Translations under genes and position numbers: made by a program | The notes under the pieces: generated by a model | Database searches by the model: none | What the model was told of the DNA's origin: nothing | The model's input: the letters and a program-made list of their open reading frames with translations, nothing else | Part shown: positions 1 to 26,800 of the stretch, one piece after another | Layout: every line of letters begins with the position of its first letter | Numbering within the stretch: position 1 is the stretch's first letter | NCBI GenBank assembly: GCA_036852015.1 | Contig: JAANDG010000310.1 | Span: forward strand, 62,001 to 126,000 | DNA length: 64,000 bases | DNA from: Pelodera strongyloides | Taxonomy: Eukaryota; Nematoda; Chromadorea; Rhabditida; Rhabditidae | Direction of reading: 5' to 3'

Positions 1-283
1 AGTGCAGGGAATGTGAAAGGCGAATTGGAATTTTTTTGAGTTTGACGGTTTTTGTGCTGTTTTCTTGCGGTTCTTTCAATTATTAGTGAAAAGCCGCAAT
101 TACATAGCATGAAACATAGTGAAATACAGAGATTTCGGTTACTACATAGTACGTAAAGTAGAAGTACGAAATTATTCATTTAATAGCAACATTAGTGTTT
201 CTAACAAAGGTAGCTCGTTAGTCTGCTAGGGCTGCGCTTTTTGCCTTTTAATAAGTGGATTATAATATTGAATTGATATTTAG

Positions 284-13834
<13,551 letters not shown>

Positions 13835-14062
13835 CTGTGAGTTGTTTATTATTTATTTATCTGTTTATTTTCAGTCTCTACCGTTTCTTTCATTTATTTA
13901 TTTACTTTTATGCTGCATGTTATTTTTTTACAGTTAGTACGGGGTTTATGTTTGTAGTGTAAATTTACTTCATTGCGCTTTCGTGGCTCTAGAAGTGAGG
14001 CTTTTTTCAATGATTATTCAATTCGAATTCCACTTTCTGACTAATCCAGGGAAATGTTTTAG

Positions 14063-14168
14063 AGACATGATTGAGAGGCAGCTGGCGTCTTCTTCAACTT
14101 CAAGAAAGGCCGATAAGCGTTCGCAAACCCCACCACTTGCTCCCTTTAAAAAGAGGTCGAAAATGTGA
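14063..14168 (+). CDS. Candidate alternative terminal exon of the USP gene
   Basis: An acceptor, ATGTTTTAG, precedes 14063. Joining the donor at 13413 to this site keeps frame (the AG| phase is completed by A) and gives a 35-residue tail that begins DMIERQLASSSTSRKADKR, ends APFKKRSKM and stops at 14166-14168. The tail is basic and NLS-like, the opposite of the acidic METDE tail from exon 13789-13834. The codons look coding. Whether both ends are used is unknown; the acidic exon may be the only real one. Confidence 0.5.
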
Positions 14169-14192
14169 ACTTGGTGGGAAATGATTTCTGTT

Positions 14193-14329
14193 TTAAAGCG
14201 GTATGGCACGTAGTTCGTTAAAACATATGCATTTCAACAGGCGCAGGCGGGAATACACCTTGCATGTAATTGTAATATATGTAAATGCAGTTGTCCATGT
14301 GTCGCAGATCACGTGTCATACCGCTTTAA
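14193..14329. mobile_element. MITE of the AAAGCGGTATG family
   Basis: Inverted termini TTAAAGCGGTATGGCACGT and ACGTGTCATACCGCTTTAA, bounded by TTAA. Related to, but distinct from, the AGCGAAAT family. Confidence 0.8.
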
Positions 14330-14958
14330 AGATCTGACGGTAATATGAAACATCTTCACTTTGTTCAGCTCTTTATTTTTCGTTATTTATTGCTGACTTT
14401 TTTTTTGTCAGCTCGCTTTTGAGTGCTTGAGTTTATTTAGTGTAGTATCACTGTTTCATCTTTTTTCTTTTCTTTTAAATACCCGGTCTATTTCTTAAAG
14501 TCGCAAATGATTTCGGGCTGAATCAGCTTCTTTTTTACATTTTAATGTTTGTAGCTTTTTTGTTGAGTTGTAAATCATACAGTAATTCTTCAAGTTAGTA
14601 ATTCCGTCCTTTCCTAACTATAAACAGCTGTTTTCTGTGGCTGTGCAAACCACCTGCTATACCCTTTCATTTTATGTGTGATCGTCGCAGAATCGACATT
14701 TTGTTTGTCTAATGATAATTTTTAGGCTTTTCCCATATTTAGCAATAGTTTGACTATCCATTTGTCAACCAAACGGGGGCTCCCGATTTTTTCTATAAAT
14801 TACATTATGTTTGCTGAAACCATTAGAAATTGGGAGTCGTGTTTTTTTTTGTATCAAGCAGCTGGTATTCTACGCTTTGTAGTGATTTCTCGTGTGTGTT
14901 CCAACGGTTCTTTCTGACTTGGTTTCGGCTATGTTTTAGCTTTTTTTACTGTGTATCG

Positions 14959-15019
14959 TTAAAGCGGTATGAGGCGTGGTTTTAGAACGTTGAAGAAATC
15001 GTGTGACGCACCGCTTTAA
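14959..15019. mobile_element. Short MITE of the AAAGCGGTATG family
   Basis: 61-bp copy with termini TTAAAGCGGTATGAGGCGTG and GTGTGACGCACCGCTTTAA. Confidence 0.7.
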
Positions 15020-15829
15020 GGTTATCCATCTGGACGTATTTTTTTTTTCGTTTCTACTTGCTTCCCATCTGAAAATGTTCGTTTATGTAGTAAGTGGTCA
15101 GAGGAGAGGTGGTATTCACCATGTTGAGATTTGTTTTGGTTTTAGGTAGTGCGTCTCCCTGGTGAATTCATTTCTTACCCTGAGATGACTATTTATTTCT
15201 TTTCGTTTGCAAGTGTACAAGTTTCCTGAGAGTAATTTATTGATTGTTTACTTATCTTCCATTTTGTAAGCTCCTTTCATATACTTATGTGCTAGTTGTG
15301 GACGCTAAGCCGGTTTTGAAGTGAAGAATTAAGTATTTGCTTGGAAAAGAGTTTTATGTTTCACCCCCCCCCCGTGATTATGCTTTTGTACCTTTGTTTC
15401 GCATAAATTTTTGCGATATTTTTGTGATGTATGGGAGTGAGGACAGTATGAGTACATAGTAAGAAGTTACGAAACAACAGTTTATTCCTTCAATGTACGG
15501 TGCTATTATGTTCAGAATAGGTAAAATCTATTTTTAGGAGAGCTTCTAGATGAAAGGTAAAACACAATATATTTTGAAACAGTAGCACCGATAATGAGAT
15601 GTTGTATATTTGGTCATTCGTGGGTTTTGAGCTTTTGGAGGATACCGGGATGGTTTTGGGGTCATGATTTGTGGGTATAACTATATATTTTAGTTTATGT
15701 AATATGCCTTGAAACAAATTATTAGCAAGGAAAATTAGGTTTGGTCTGATAATCAATGAAAAGGGTAAAATCTATCTTGATTAGTTTTTAGTTCTGCACA
15801 AACCTAAGTCAACAACGCGAAACTCGGTG

Positions 15830-16060
15830 GTTGCGCGGCGAGAAAAAGAGGGTTCGCCCAGGTTTTGCCGCGCACTTCGCCCAGTTTTTGCCAGACGCCT
15901 AATCTGATATGCCAAGCAAAAGGGCAGCCAAAAAGGATGCATGGCGCTTTCGCCCCCTCTTCGCCCGGTTTTCAATACACTCGCGCGGGCCTGGCGAGAG
16001 TCTAGCGACGACTGGGCGAAGTGGGCGGCGAAACCTCGGCGAACCGCTTTTTTCACACCA
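15830..16060. mobile_element. G+C-rich palindromic element
   Basis: GGTTCGCCCAGGTTTTGCCG and CTTCGCCCAGT in the left arm are mirrored by ACTGGGCGAAG and CGGCGAAACCTCGGCGAACC in the right arm. No coding content. Palindromic MITE-like, with unclear ends. Confidence 0.65.
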
Positions 16061-16664
16061 GCCGAGTTTCGTCAGCGAAGTAGAAACCGGCGAAAATTTG
16101 AAACATTAATTATCCATGGAAACTCGATTCCTCTTCTAATTGCCTAATTGACAATACTTCTACAAAGAAGATCCGGTGTCCTTCGCTCCAAGTGCAAACA
16201 GATTGGAGCGTATGGGTATTCCTCGACGTTTTCGTCGATTTGCAGGTTGAGGTGGTTCTGAAATTTCAGCGATTTCTAAAAATTGGGAGGTTTTGCTAAC
16301 TTATAGTGATTTCAGCATGTTTCACTCACAACATTAAACGTCGCATTGCAGGTTGCGTTGTTCTTAGCTTGATATTGTTTGTGGGTGACGTTGAGAATAG
16401 TATAATCTTCTTACAATTCTTACTTACTATTGAAACTATCAATACCAAGACTGTTTTCCCTAGTTGTGAGGAGCTCGGCCTCTGGCAGAACTCGGCTCTT
16501 ACATAGCCGAGTACCCAGAAACTTGGCGTGCCGCGTGAAAATGGCGTGCAAGGTCTATTTTATTTGACAAGGTGGATGCACGATTGACCTGGCTGCAGTT
16601 CTCAACCCGATGTACGCCAACCCTCGGGTTGCAATCAGATACCCTGTGAATACATAATATAATA

Positions 16665-18216
16665 CAGTGCGTTCCGTAAGTAAAGGAACACCCAAAAAAT
16701 TGCGTTTTCGGCTCAAAAATCTCAGAAATTCTTCAAATAATCTGCACCATTGGATTCAGCGTGAAAAATGGACCTTGTTTTGTAAAATTTAGAAAAAAAT
16801 ATTCAGAATGTCGTCAGAAGCAATCGTCAACCGAAAAACGGGTTTTTGCAACTGTTACATAAGTAAAGGAACACCCTTGAAAATTAACATTTATTTAAAA
16901 ATTAAAAGGGTAAAGAGGTTTTTTTGGCATAAATTAATTATCGAAAGGTCCTCCTCCCCCTGCATCGAGGTCAAATTCTCAGTGGCGCTTCGAAGACGCG
17001 CAATTCTGATGAATTCTGACGTCGCCTTTTCTTCAAGGCATGGAGCTTCTGGAAGACAGTCGGAAAAGTGCGATTTTGTGCGCAGATTTTCCACAAATGC
17101 CCCAGAATAGTTTTCGAATGGATTCGCATCTGAAAAACATGCCGAAACACTCCACGCATGCTTCAGATGATTTATTCTGAGGATCTCTGACGTTCATTGA
17201 CGCATTTAAATTCTGAATAAAACTTTCCGACAGCTGAAAATACTTCGTAAACGCTGGCGAGAACCTTCTGAGTGTTGGCAGTGTTCAGCCGCGTTCGTAG
17301 AAACTCCTGATCACGAGACGTTAGCGTGGATCGGCTCCAAACTTCCAAACCATCAAGGATCCTTCTCCAGCACCTGCGTCTGTCGAAGGACTGCAGACAC
17401 CTGTGATGACCGCATCAGAATGTTCCTTGGACACGTTCAATTCCATGCGGCACGTTCAATTCGAAGTTGTTTTCATCTGAGGACACGATTTGGAGCACCA
17501 AGATGAGAATTCTTGCATCACTACAATGCCTGGGACGCTGGGAGAACACTAGCGTCACGTTCATCAGAAGTTTCTGCGCACACGGACGAACACTGCCAAC
17601 ATTGACGGTTCTCGACAGCATTGACGAAGTGTTTTCAGCTGTCGGAAAGTGTTATTCAGAATTTAAATGCGTCAATGAACGTCAGAGATTTTCAGAATTT
17701 TTGAAGACAAATCATCTGGACCATGCGTGGAGTGCTTCGGCATGTTTTTCAGATGCGAATCCATTCGAAAACTATTCTGGGGCATTTGTGGAAAATCTGC
17801 GCACAAAATCGCACTTTTCCGACTGTCTTCCAGAAGCTCCATGCCTTGAAGAACAGGCGACGTCAGAATTCATCAGAATTGCGCGTCTTCGAAGCGCCAC
17901 TGAGAATTTGACCTCGATGCAGGTGGAGGAGGACGTATCGATAATTAATTTATGCAAAAAACCTCTTCACCACTTTTAATTCTTAAACAAATGTTAATTT
18001 TCAAGGGTGTTCCTTTACTTATGTAACAGTTGCAAAAACCCGTTTTTCGGTTGACGATTGCTTCTGACGACATTCTGAATATCTTTTTCTAAGTTTTACA
18101 AAACAAGGTCCATTTTTCACGCTGCATCCAATGGTGCAGATTATTTGAAGAATTTCTGAGATTTTTGAGCCGAAAACGAAATTTTTTGGGTGTTCCTTTA
18201 CTTACGGAACGCACTG
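16665..18216. mobile_element. Tc1/mariner-derived foldback element
   Basis: A 1552-bp near-palindrome. Both ends carry a 29-bp inverted repeat beginning CAGTGCGTTCCGTAAGTAAA, flanked by TA (16663-16664 and 18217-18218), the Tc1/mariner target. The motif TAAGTAAAGGAACACCC recurs about 185 bp inside each end, an IR/DR arrangement as in Sleeping Beauty-like elements. Both arms carry the same decayed transposase fragment: the right arm, plus strand near 17740-17950, reads NPFENYSGAFVENLRTKSHF, recalling the NPIENLWG region near the last catalytic acid. A minus-strand frame near 17420-17620 reads SSDENNFEL, recalling the first-Asp WSDE block. Frames are broken; it is non-autonomous. Confidence 0.85.
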
Positions 18217-18411
18217 TAGTAGTGAACGTACCGTAGGATCTGCTGATAAACATTCAATCCTTTTGATGATTGCCGGAAAATCGAGCCGCTTTGTCCTATC
18301 GAAATCACAACAAGAATCGATGAGAAGTTGTCTTGAATATTAAATTAAATTGAAAGGTTTTATGAAGTTGTCATGAACCGTAGGCGGTGGAACAAGTAGA
18401 GTTACTCTAGG

Positions 18412-20784
18412 CTAGGAGTACTTTTTTGGAAACTGGTGCCCGGTATGTACTAAATAGTATACTATTTCAAAACCAGTAGAGTTCCTGTGGGGGAATCGGA
18501 GACATAGACATCATTTAGATTACTATGCGTGAATGTGCAAAAATGGGGAGATGAAATAATACTCACAGCGCAGATCCGACATAGCTCGGATATGTAAGTT
18601 TCAATAACTTGGAGCGCATTTTCGCTACGAGATCGTCCTCCGAGCGTACTTCCGCGTAGGGAGTGCCACCTGCAACAATTCCAGACTTTGAATACTAATG
18701 CCCAGATAAGACGCATAATTTCGAGTAAAATCTAAGGATGCGGAGTTAATAATATTTAGTGTGAACAGCCGTTCATAAAACACCATTGAAACACATTGCT
18801 TAACGGCTTGGGAGCAACAAACAAACCTGAAAAATCGTATGTTTTGGGGACCTCCATATTATGTCCATATCCATATCATGTGAAAAGTACAAATTAGTGG
18901 GGCATCGGCAACATTTCTATTCAAAATTCCTACCCACCCAATGTGACAATTTCCCATAAAAGGACACCAAGACTCCATCTAATACTCCGTTCGTCGACTG
19001 TTCTTTCGAATGAAGAAAATGACTCCGGAGCTTGCCATCGAAGCGGAGAGATTGGCTGGAAACAATTGTATTATATTAGTATTGTAATAAATACAGTTTG
19101 TCGATTCTCTGGGACATCTTTACGAAACCTTTATAGGCACACTGAAGTTCGGTCCAAAATTTACATAACATGACATCCAAAACTTGCCACTACAAAATTT
19201 TCTAAATCTAAATGATTGCAGGCAGTGGCGGAGACCGAGAATTTACAAATTGTTTAATACATTTTCGTACAACAACAATGAGTAATATCACTGAATAAGT
19301 ATGAACAGTCACCGTGGAGTACTTGCACACCCACGGAATATTTTTGTACTAAAGCCTTATTTCGGGCGATTATGCAAATTTTCCTCAAAAAGTGGAGAAC
19401 AAAAACTGGATGCGGGACAGAAGTTTAAATCAAACAAAAACTTCGTACTTTCACGAGTTTCAGTGTTTAAAAGTGGAACAAAATGTTGTTCACACAATAT
19501 TATCTTTACATTTTGATAACTTTTTTATGTGGCAAAACCTCACAATGTATGCTAGTTTCCATATAAACCATATAAATTTGCTTTATGTTATGTATTATAT
19601 ATTTGAAACATAATAATTAGGATGTTCAGTTAGAAGATTGAGGCAGCATTTAGTTTGTATTACTTTGCATACTAAGTCAATCAAACACATTTAAACCTAC
19701 AGTATCTGTTCACAAATAAATGTTAAAAAAATGCCATTCCGCATGCAGGATCTACGTTCAAAAGTCACATTATCGCTTTTTTCATACTTATTAGTTGGTG
19801 CTTTAATTTTAAGTTTTATAACTTTTTTCTTTTCCGGATGAGTGCTCAGTTTTGACGGAACTCGTCACAACTCTCCCACGCTGTGGTAGCATATGTTCAT
19901 GGTTTTTTTCTATCTTTTTGTCACGATGAAGATCATTCAAACTTGAAATTTACAACGTAACTTTGATGGGAAATTTTGACATTTCACGTGCTACGGATTT
20001 CGGATTCCTTTCATGAAAACCTTACTCATCGGTTTAAAGCGAAATGCCGGCCGGTTTTTGAAGCGCCTCGTGGACAACTGAATTCTTACGTATTTATGCT
20101 AATTTTCTCGAATTTAGCTCGATTTTTTATTCTAATTTATGTTCATTTGCGTGTGCTGCATAAGAATCCTGGTGTACTCGATGCGTTTCGAAAACCGGCC
20201 GGCATTTCGCTTTAATAATTCCTATGTATATCTACAGTTCGGAATTAGCACACTGCCCTTGCTATGAAATAAGCCACACGCTGGTAGCTGGCGCTCTTCA
20301 TGCAGTCACCAATCTGTGTTGCCCTTTTTATTTATAAATTAGCGTTGTATATATTGGATTGTACCAAAATAAAGATTTATCGATTTATGTCAAGTGTAGA
20401 ACAATCATTTGGATCCCACTCAATAATTATGTTTCAATCAATAAATGCCGGTAATGCATAATATTTATTCTCCTAGACTTGGTGTTTCTCCCTTTACTAT
20501 TGCAAATGAAATAAGTTTACCTTGAGGGTTTTTTTTTGCAAAAGTTGGAAAAAATGTACTTTTTGATTCCTCGTTTGAGTACATTACATCCATCACTCAT
20601 AACAATAGTTTTTCTCTCTTTCTCTCGAGTAAACAAGCCTGTTCTATTATTAACCTCTACTAACATTGATTGGTTTTACTTTATTGATTTTATCATTAAT
20701 CGATAAGTCGTTTTTTTATGTTAGCTATCTGGTGAAAGTTCTGAGAGATAATGATTTCATATCCATATCCTCACGTATCTTTCA

Positions 20785-20820
<36 letters not shown>

Positions 20821-23800
20821 ATTATAAAACTCCTCTGACTTACAAATGAAATATTCAATCAGCGGAATTATTTTATATTTCTTGTTTGATCTCTCTGATT
20901 CACTTTTGGAATGTCCAAAATGTGCTGGATTTGTTAATGGAATAAAGTGAGTGTTTCAGAGTTAAGATTATCTATTTTTCGAATTTAGTTACTCGTAACG
21001 TCAATATCGTACCTACAAACTAGGAGTTCACGTCAGAAACTGTAGTATCATTTGTATAAGAACGTGCGAAATAGGAAGTCAAACTCGTTCTGAGGAGTGA
21101 CTGATTGTTTTGCTGAGTTATTTATTATCCTATACCTTCAAAAACATGTGAAGAACTTTAATCACTCCCTCAAAAGTATATCATGGGGTCAAGTTGTCAA
21201 ATTGGCTTATGATTTATCAAGTTCAAAATAGTGTACTAGTTGAAGAGAAGTACTCTTTGGTTGATTAGTGATACCGTGAGACGCGCTGTTTTTCAAAGTG
21301 CCCACGTTTAGAGTAAATTGTTCGGAAACATGTTTTGGCGATGCGTGTTTCTCCTTGGAAACTTTTATCGGATACGAAATCCAAGGGATAATGTCTTATG
21401 TAAGTATAATTATTTATAAATTTGTCATATTTTACATTTGCACAATTTGGAACTTGAAGTTCACCGCCGTTGCCAGTAACTTTAAATAAAAGTAACCCTT
21501 GAAGTTTGTGTTTGGGGGTTCGTATGTAGTTGTGGACGTATAGGGCAGAATCTGTGAAAGATTAAACATATGTTTATGTATTGTTTTTCGTGAGCCTGGC
21601 CTCTTAAAAGTTAAACTATCGGATGTCTCTATTCAGGGATGTATATCGGGGAAAATACCCGAACCTGGATGTCGTATTAACCACTCGGGACAAACTCTTT
21701 GCCTGTGCAGGTACTGTTTTGCGGTTTCTTCAAAATCAACATTTACCCGGGCCCGGAACGCCAAAAGTCCGATAGAAAAAAACTCATAACTCAAGAATTT
21801 TCGAAAAGAAGCTTAATAAGTTCTATCAGAAGGAAAACAAAATTCGGATTCACATAGTTCCTAGAATGTTAGCGCGCCAGGCCTATTCATTTTTACGAAA
21901 AGCGGCATCTAGTCACGCCTCAACTATTGAAGAGTCGAAGCTCAAACTCAACCTTACCCGGTTCCCACTCAATTTCCTAGGGAAACCACTGGTGCGCTGG
22001 AAGCTCGCCACAGATGCGCGAACAGTATACTAACGTCTTCTCCATGACGGCGCACGACTGGCGCACCGTTGGCACAATTCTCATTTTGCAGTGACGCGGA
22101 TAATTGTTCAATGGCTAATCAAACGCAATCCTACCGTATGCAACTGAGGGCGTGTGATCGATCAATAGAGAATGAGGGGCTTCCGAGGACAATTACTAAA
22201 TGGGACCGGCCCTGTGCTGCACCTTATTGTACCGTGATAAAGACCGAGGTACTGCTAACCAAGAAGTTTTCACAGGCTTGGCCTTCAAAGCTTTCTACTA
22301 TCTTACCTTTAAGCGAAATACTGGCCTGTTATTGAAACGGATCGTGGACAACTGAATTCTTACGTATTTATGTAATTTGCTCGAATTTAGCTCGATTTTT
22401 TATTCTAATTTATGTTCATTTGCATACGCTGCAGAAGAATGCTGGACTCGATGTGTTTCAAAAACGGGCCGGCACTTCGCTTTAAATTAGGGACAAATAC
22501 ACATAAGGTATTACCGGGTTGCGAATAGCCAAAATTTTGGCGTATAAAATACAGGTAATCAGTGCATCGTTAGGAGTTTTAGAAGCCTGAATCGAAAGAA
22601 AAAGAATTTATAGTAGAAGAAACGATGTATGCATTCGGCATGTACAAGGTGCACAAGCGTTCGATGAGCTGAAGGAGTTCAGTCAAATACCCAAGGTCCA
22701 GCAAATAATTAGCTTTAGAAAATTATCAGATAATGAATTGCAGATACTTTCTCGTGATATGGATGCTGATGACGAAGACAATTGCAATTATTCCCGGCAA
22801 TTTGACACGTCACTTTCAATTACAAAGAAATACACATGTGCCCAGGTTGAGTGAGATTGAAACTCTTTTTGAAAGTGATATGTTTCTCGTTCAAGACTAA
22901 GCCACTTGAGCATCGAGCCACTCAGTAACTGTCATCTGCCATTGCGTTAGATATTGCACAAGGAACAGTGATATAATATATAATCGTAAACCCTATCATA
23001 ATCGTAAAGTTCACTAACTAGTGCGTTGCATTCATTGAGGCATCGTACACATAGTATGAAGAAAAAAATTTCATGTGTCTATCTGGAACTAAGCCCATAG
23101 GACTTACGTAATACTTTATCTCAACAATAACATCCTACTTTAAGGACGTGGACTTTGATGTGTTCAACTCTCATTCAACATTCTTCTATTATCCGCAGTC
23201 GTGTGCTTATGAAGAAACGGCATTGGGGAATAAGAAGACGAGTTGTTATACGAATGAGGTTTGCCTTTCTTCTTATAAGATTTATATTTTATATACCTTT
23301 AATTATTAATTATTAATCATTACAACTTCATTAATAAAAAAGAAAAAGCGGAGGCCCAAACTCTACCAATTATGTACCCCATTCGTTCATACAGGCAATT
23401 TTGGATGCATTTTTCGCAGTTATGTGTAAGACTAACTAGCACCATATTTCTCTTACAAAATATTCGGAGCAACTTTTTTCGCGTGTCCCTCAGCCCTTAC
23501 GTTTAGGTAGTCACCGTCACCATAATTGTATAGGCAGCGCATTTCAAGAATAAGCAGCGTGACATTAACAACCCTGCTGAGATTCAATGAATCCTTCGCA
23601 TCTTGTTATCGATTACTTTTTCATTCAGAGCCCAATCGATATCGATCAGATATCATTTGAAACATACGAACTGGAATGTTATCTCGATTCATATTCCCCG
23701 TTTACAATGAAAACGCGCAACTCGAATGGAACATGTACTGGTAGGTGTCTAATTTGAATTTTAAGGGAAGTCGTGCCTGGTTTTTATCTGAACATCAATC

Positions 23801-26800
23801 ATGTCTTGCTATAACTAAGCAAAGTGTTCCTTTTCATAATTACACGATGAAATAGCAATATTTGGGTACAAGGCACTTCTGTACTTCGCTTCGGGGTGGA
23901 GAAAGCATATAATTTATTGCAAGACAGTTCTCATCTTATTGCAAATTCATAGTATTATTGCTTTATGTTGCACCATTACATTTGTCAATATTACAACAGA
24001 AAAGATTCTCATGTGCCTCTAAACACGTAAAGCGAAATACCGGTCGCTTTTTGAAACACATCGAGTACACCAGTATTCTTATGCCGTTCATGCAAATGAA
24101 CATAAATTAGAATAAAACATCGAGCTAAATTCGAGTAACTTTTCATAAATACGTAAGAATTCAGTTGCCCACGATGCATTTCAAACCGGCTTTAACGTTT
24201 TGAGGAATAAAAGTTCTTAATTCAGGACAATTCTGTGTGATCTCGCAGACTCCACAGGGAATGATCCATCAGGGATGCCTGACTGTCGACGAACGAACCT
24301 CGGATAGACAGATGGAGGTGGGCACAGAGAGAGAGAAAGAGAAAGAGGAGAGAGAGATAGAGAGAGAGAGAAGAGAGAGAGAGAAAAAAGAGAGGAGAGA
24401 GGGATAGAGAGAAAGAGAGAAAAGAAAAGAAAGGATACTATCGGTACTGATTACAGACCGACAGTATTTTCCTTTGCGGTACTAGGAAAGTCTTTGAATT
24501 AGTGGATTTCGAAAATTCGCAATCTCCATACTCACTAGAAGATTCTTATTTGGACTTTTTTTTATAACTAGAAATTTTTATGCATTTCTTCAGGCCGGCT
24601 ATTATAGACACCACAATGGCCGTGAACAGTGGCTGTGCACATCACAAATGTGCAATGTAAATTTGGAAACATTGTTGGTACGTTTGCATTTTTGCCTTCA
24701 CTTCGCAAATGGTATCTCGTGGTCTTTTTGTCTACCATTCAATACTTCACGAGAACAAAACTACTCGGGTGACTTATTGGCGGGAGCAGTCCTAATCAAG
24801 TCCCCAGGCGAAGAAAGTAGATGAACAAGATGTTAAAACACAATATCGGGCATATTTCATGGCCCTCTGACCTAAGCCTAAGCCTAAGCCTAAGCCTAAG
24901 CCTAAGCCTAAGCCTCGACTAGGAATACACAGGTCTCGAGCTCTGTATTGTACATAATAAAAAAAGTGAAAAGCACTCCCCGTTATGCAACCGAACCACG
25001 GAAACGATGTAGGGTTGAAGGGGAAAATTTTGTAAACTATGTTCACTTCTCATTATTTTTAGGCGACTTGGCCTGCAGACTTGGAACCGATTATGAATAT
25101 AAGCACCGTTAGGTATCTGACAGCTGCAGAAGTTATCTCATCAAGTTGGATCATGGAAATGGAGGAACCGTTGGACAGTGGAGCCCTTTCTTTCTGTCTT
25201 ATTAACTTCATAATTCTCTTATTAACATTATCCTTATTGATCTGAGTTTCATCTATTCACTAAATAAATTATTGAACTTCAATGAAATTTTGGTAAGAAG
25301 AAGATAAATGGAAAATCGTTAAAATAAAGTGAAAAAAGAAGCAACCTTTTCGTGTTTCCTCGCATCCAAGCTGAAGTGCTCAGCGAGACCGAAGCCAGAG
25401 ATTTTTACCTGTAAATAGTTTTGAACTTTTGGGAAGACATGGCCGGATCAGCTTCTTGTTGAGTCTCAGCATCAGAGGCCGTATTCACCAAAACACCATT
25501 TGGGAGGTCCTGTTTTATTTCGTGGGCCTGGCCTCCCCAGTGAGCTAGGGACCAAGTTTCACGTACGAGAATTGTAGAAGTTGGTCACCAAAGCGGTCAC
25601 AGTCAGCCTAGATGTTTTTTTTTTCGGTGTTGGTGAATACGGCCAACGATGGTTTCTTTTGTGGTCTCGGCACATTAATTTTCATGCTGATTCGCTGTAG
25701 GTTTACGCCAACAGTGCTTCATCCATTCAATCCACTGATTGATCAGTGCAGCACGTTTCAACCAAAGTTTATAACAACAAGCCCTCGAAAACAATCAGTT
25801 TTATTGTTCCTCGACGTGGATAATTCACAAAGAAAGAAGACAAAATATACGCATATGGATATGTATTTAGCTTATGTCCATGTCTCTGTAAGTGACTTAC
25901 AGCACCACACCAATGGTGTAAAAATTGTCAGCTGGGTAACATAAATCGGCTTCTCGAGGGTATTGGCTCCCGAGGATATTGGCCAGAAGCTTAAAGTGCA
26001 GTGTTTCCGAGGGTTCGATTGAATTTGAATTGCATTTAAGGAGATATTTTTTTGAAATAACTTACATGCAGATGGAATCCCCTTTCAGCAAACAGTTGAG
26101 GGATACATCTTTTTTAAATAACTTACATGCCCCCTTTCGCAAACGAGTACATTTGCAGTGGCGAGATGTGGGTGGATTACACCTCTTTGGCACAATTCCA
26201 TTGCACCAATCGATATTTCTGGAAAGAAATTATTAGTTGAAATAAAATATTCTGGGAAATGGTTTGATTCAATATGGACTAGGTACTAATACATATATTG
26301 CGAAGTACTGTAAACAGGAAATATCAGTGGTTAGGTTAGATTCAATATGGACTAGTGTGTTCCTCTCTCATTGTCAGCTCTTAAAGCGAAACTCATTAAA
26401 AAAAGGTTAAAGCTAGGCTGTTCTCAGGGCCCCGAAGGGGTCCCTGCAGTCCGCTCTGGTCTAGAAGTAGTGCGCTCCAGAGAATAGGCCATCTTTGATT
26501 ACGGAATGGGTGGCCAGCCCTGATCGAGCTCTTAAAGCGAAATTCCCGCCGGTTTTTGAAACGCATCGTGGACAACTGAATTCTTACGTATTTATGCAAA
26601 ATTCCCCGAATTTAGCTCGATTTTTTTTTATTCTAATAAGTGTTCATGTGCATAGCTGCATAAGAATGCTGGTTTACTCAGTGTTTCAAAAACCGGCGGC
26701 ATTTCGCTTTAACTGCTTGGAGATGCGTACTAAAGTAAGGGCTAGAAGTTGGTATCTGCTGTTTTGCTGTTGTAATCTTTAAATCCACCTTTCATCATGG

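Noticed and set aside
17467..17979. 170-codon plus-strand open frame
   Set aside because: Lies wholly inside the Tc1/mariner foldback and contains only a decayed transposase fragment; not a host gene.
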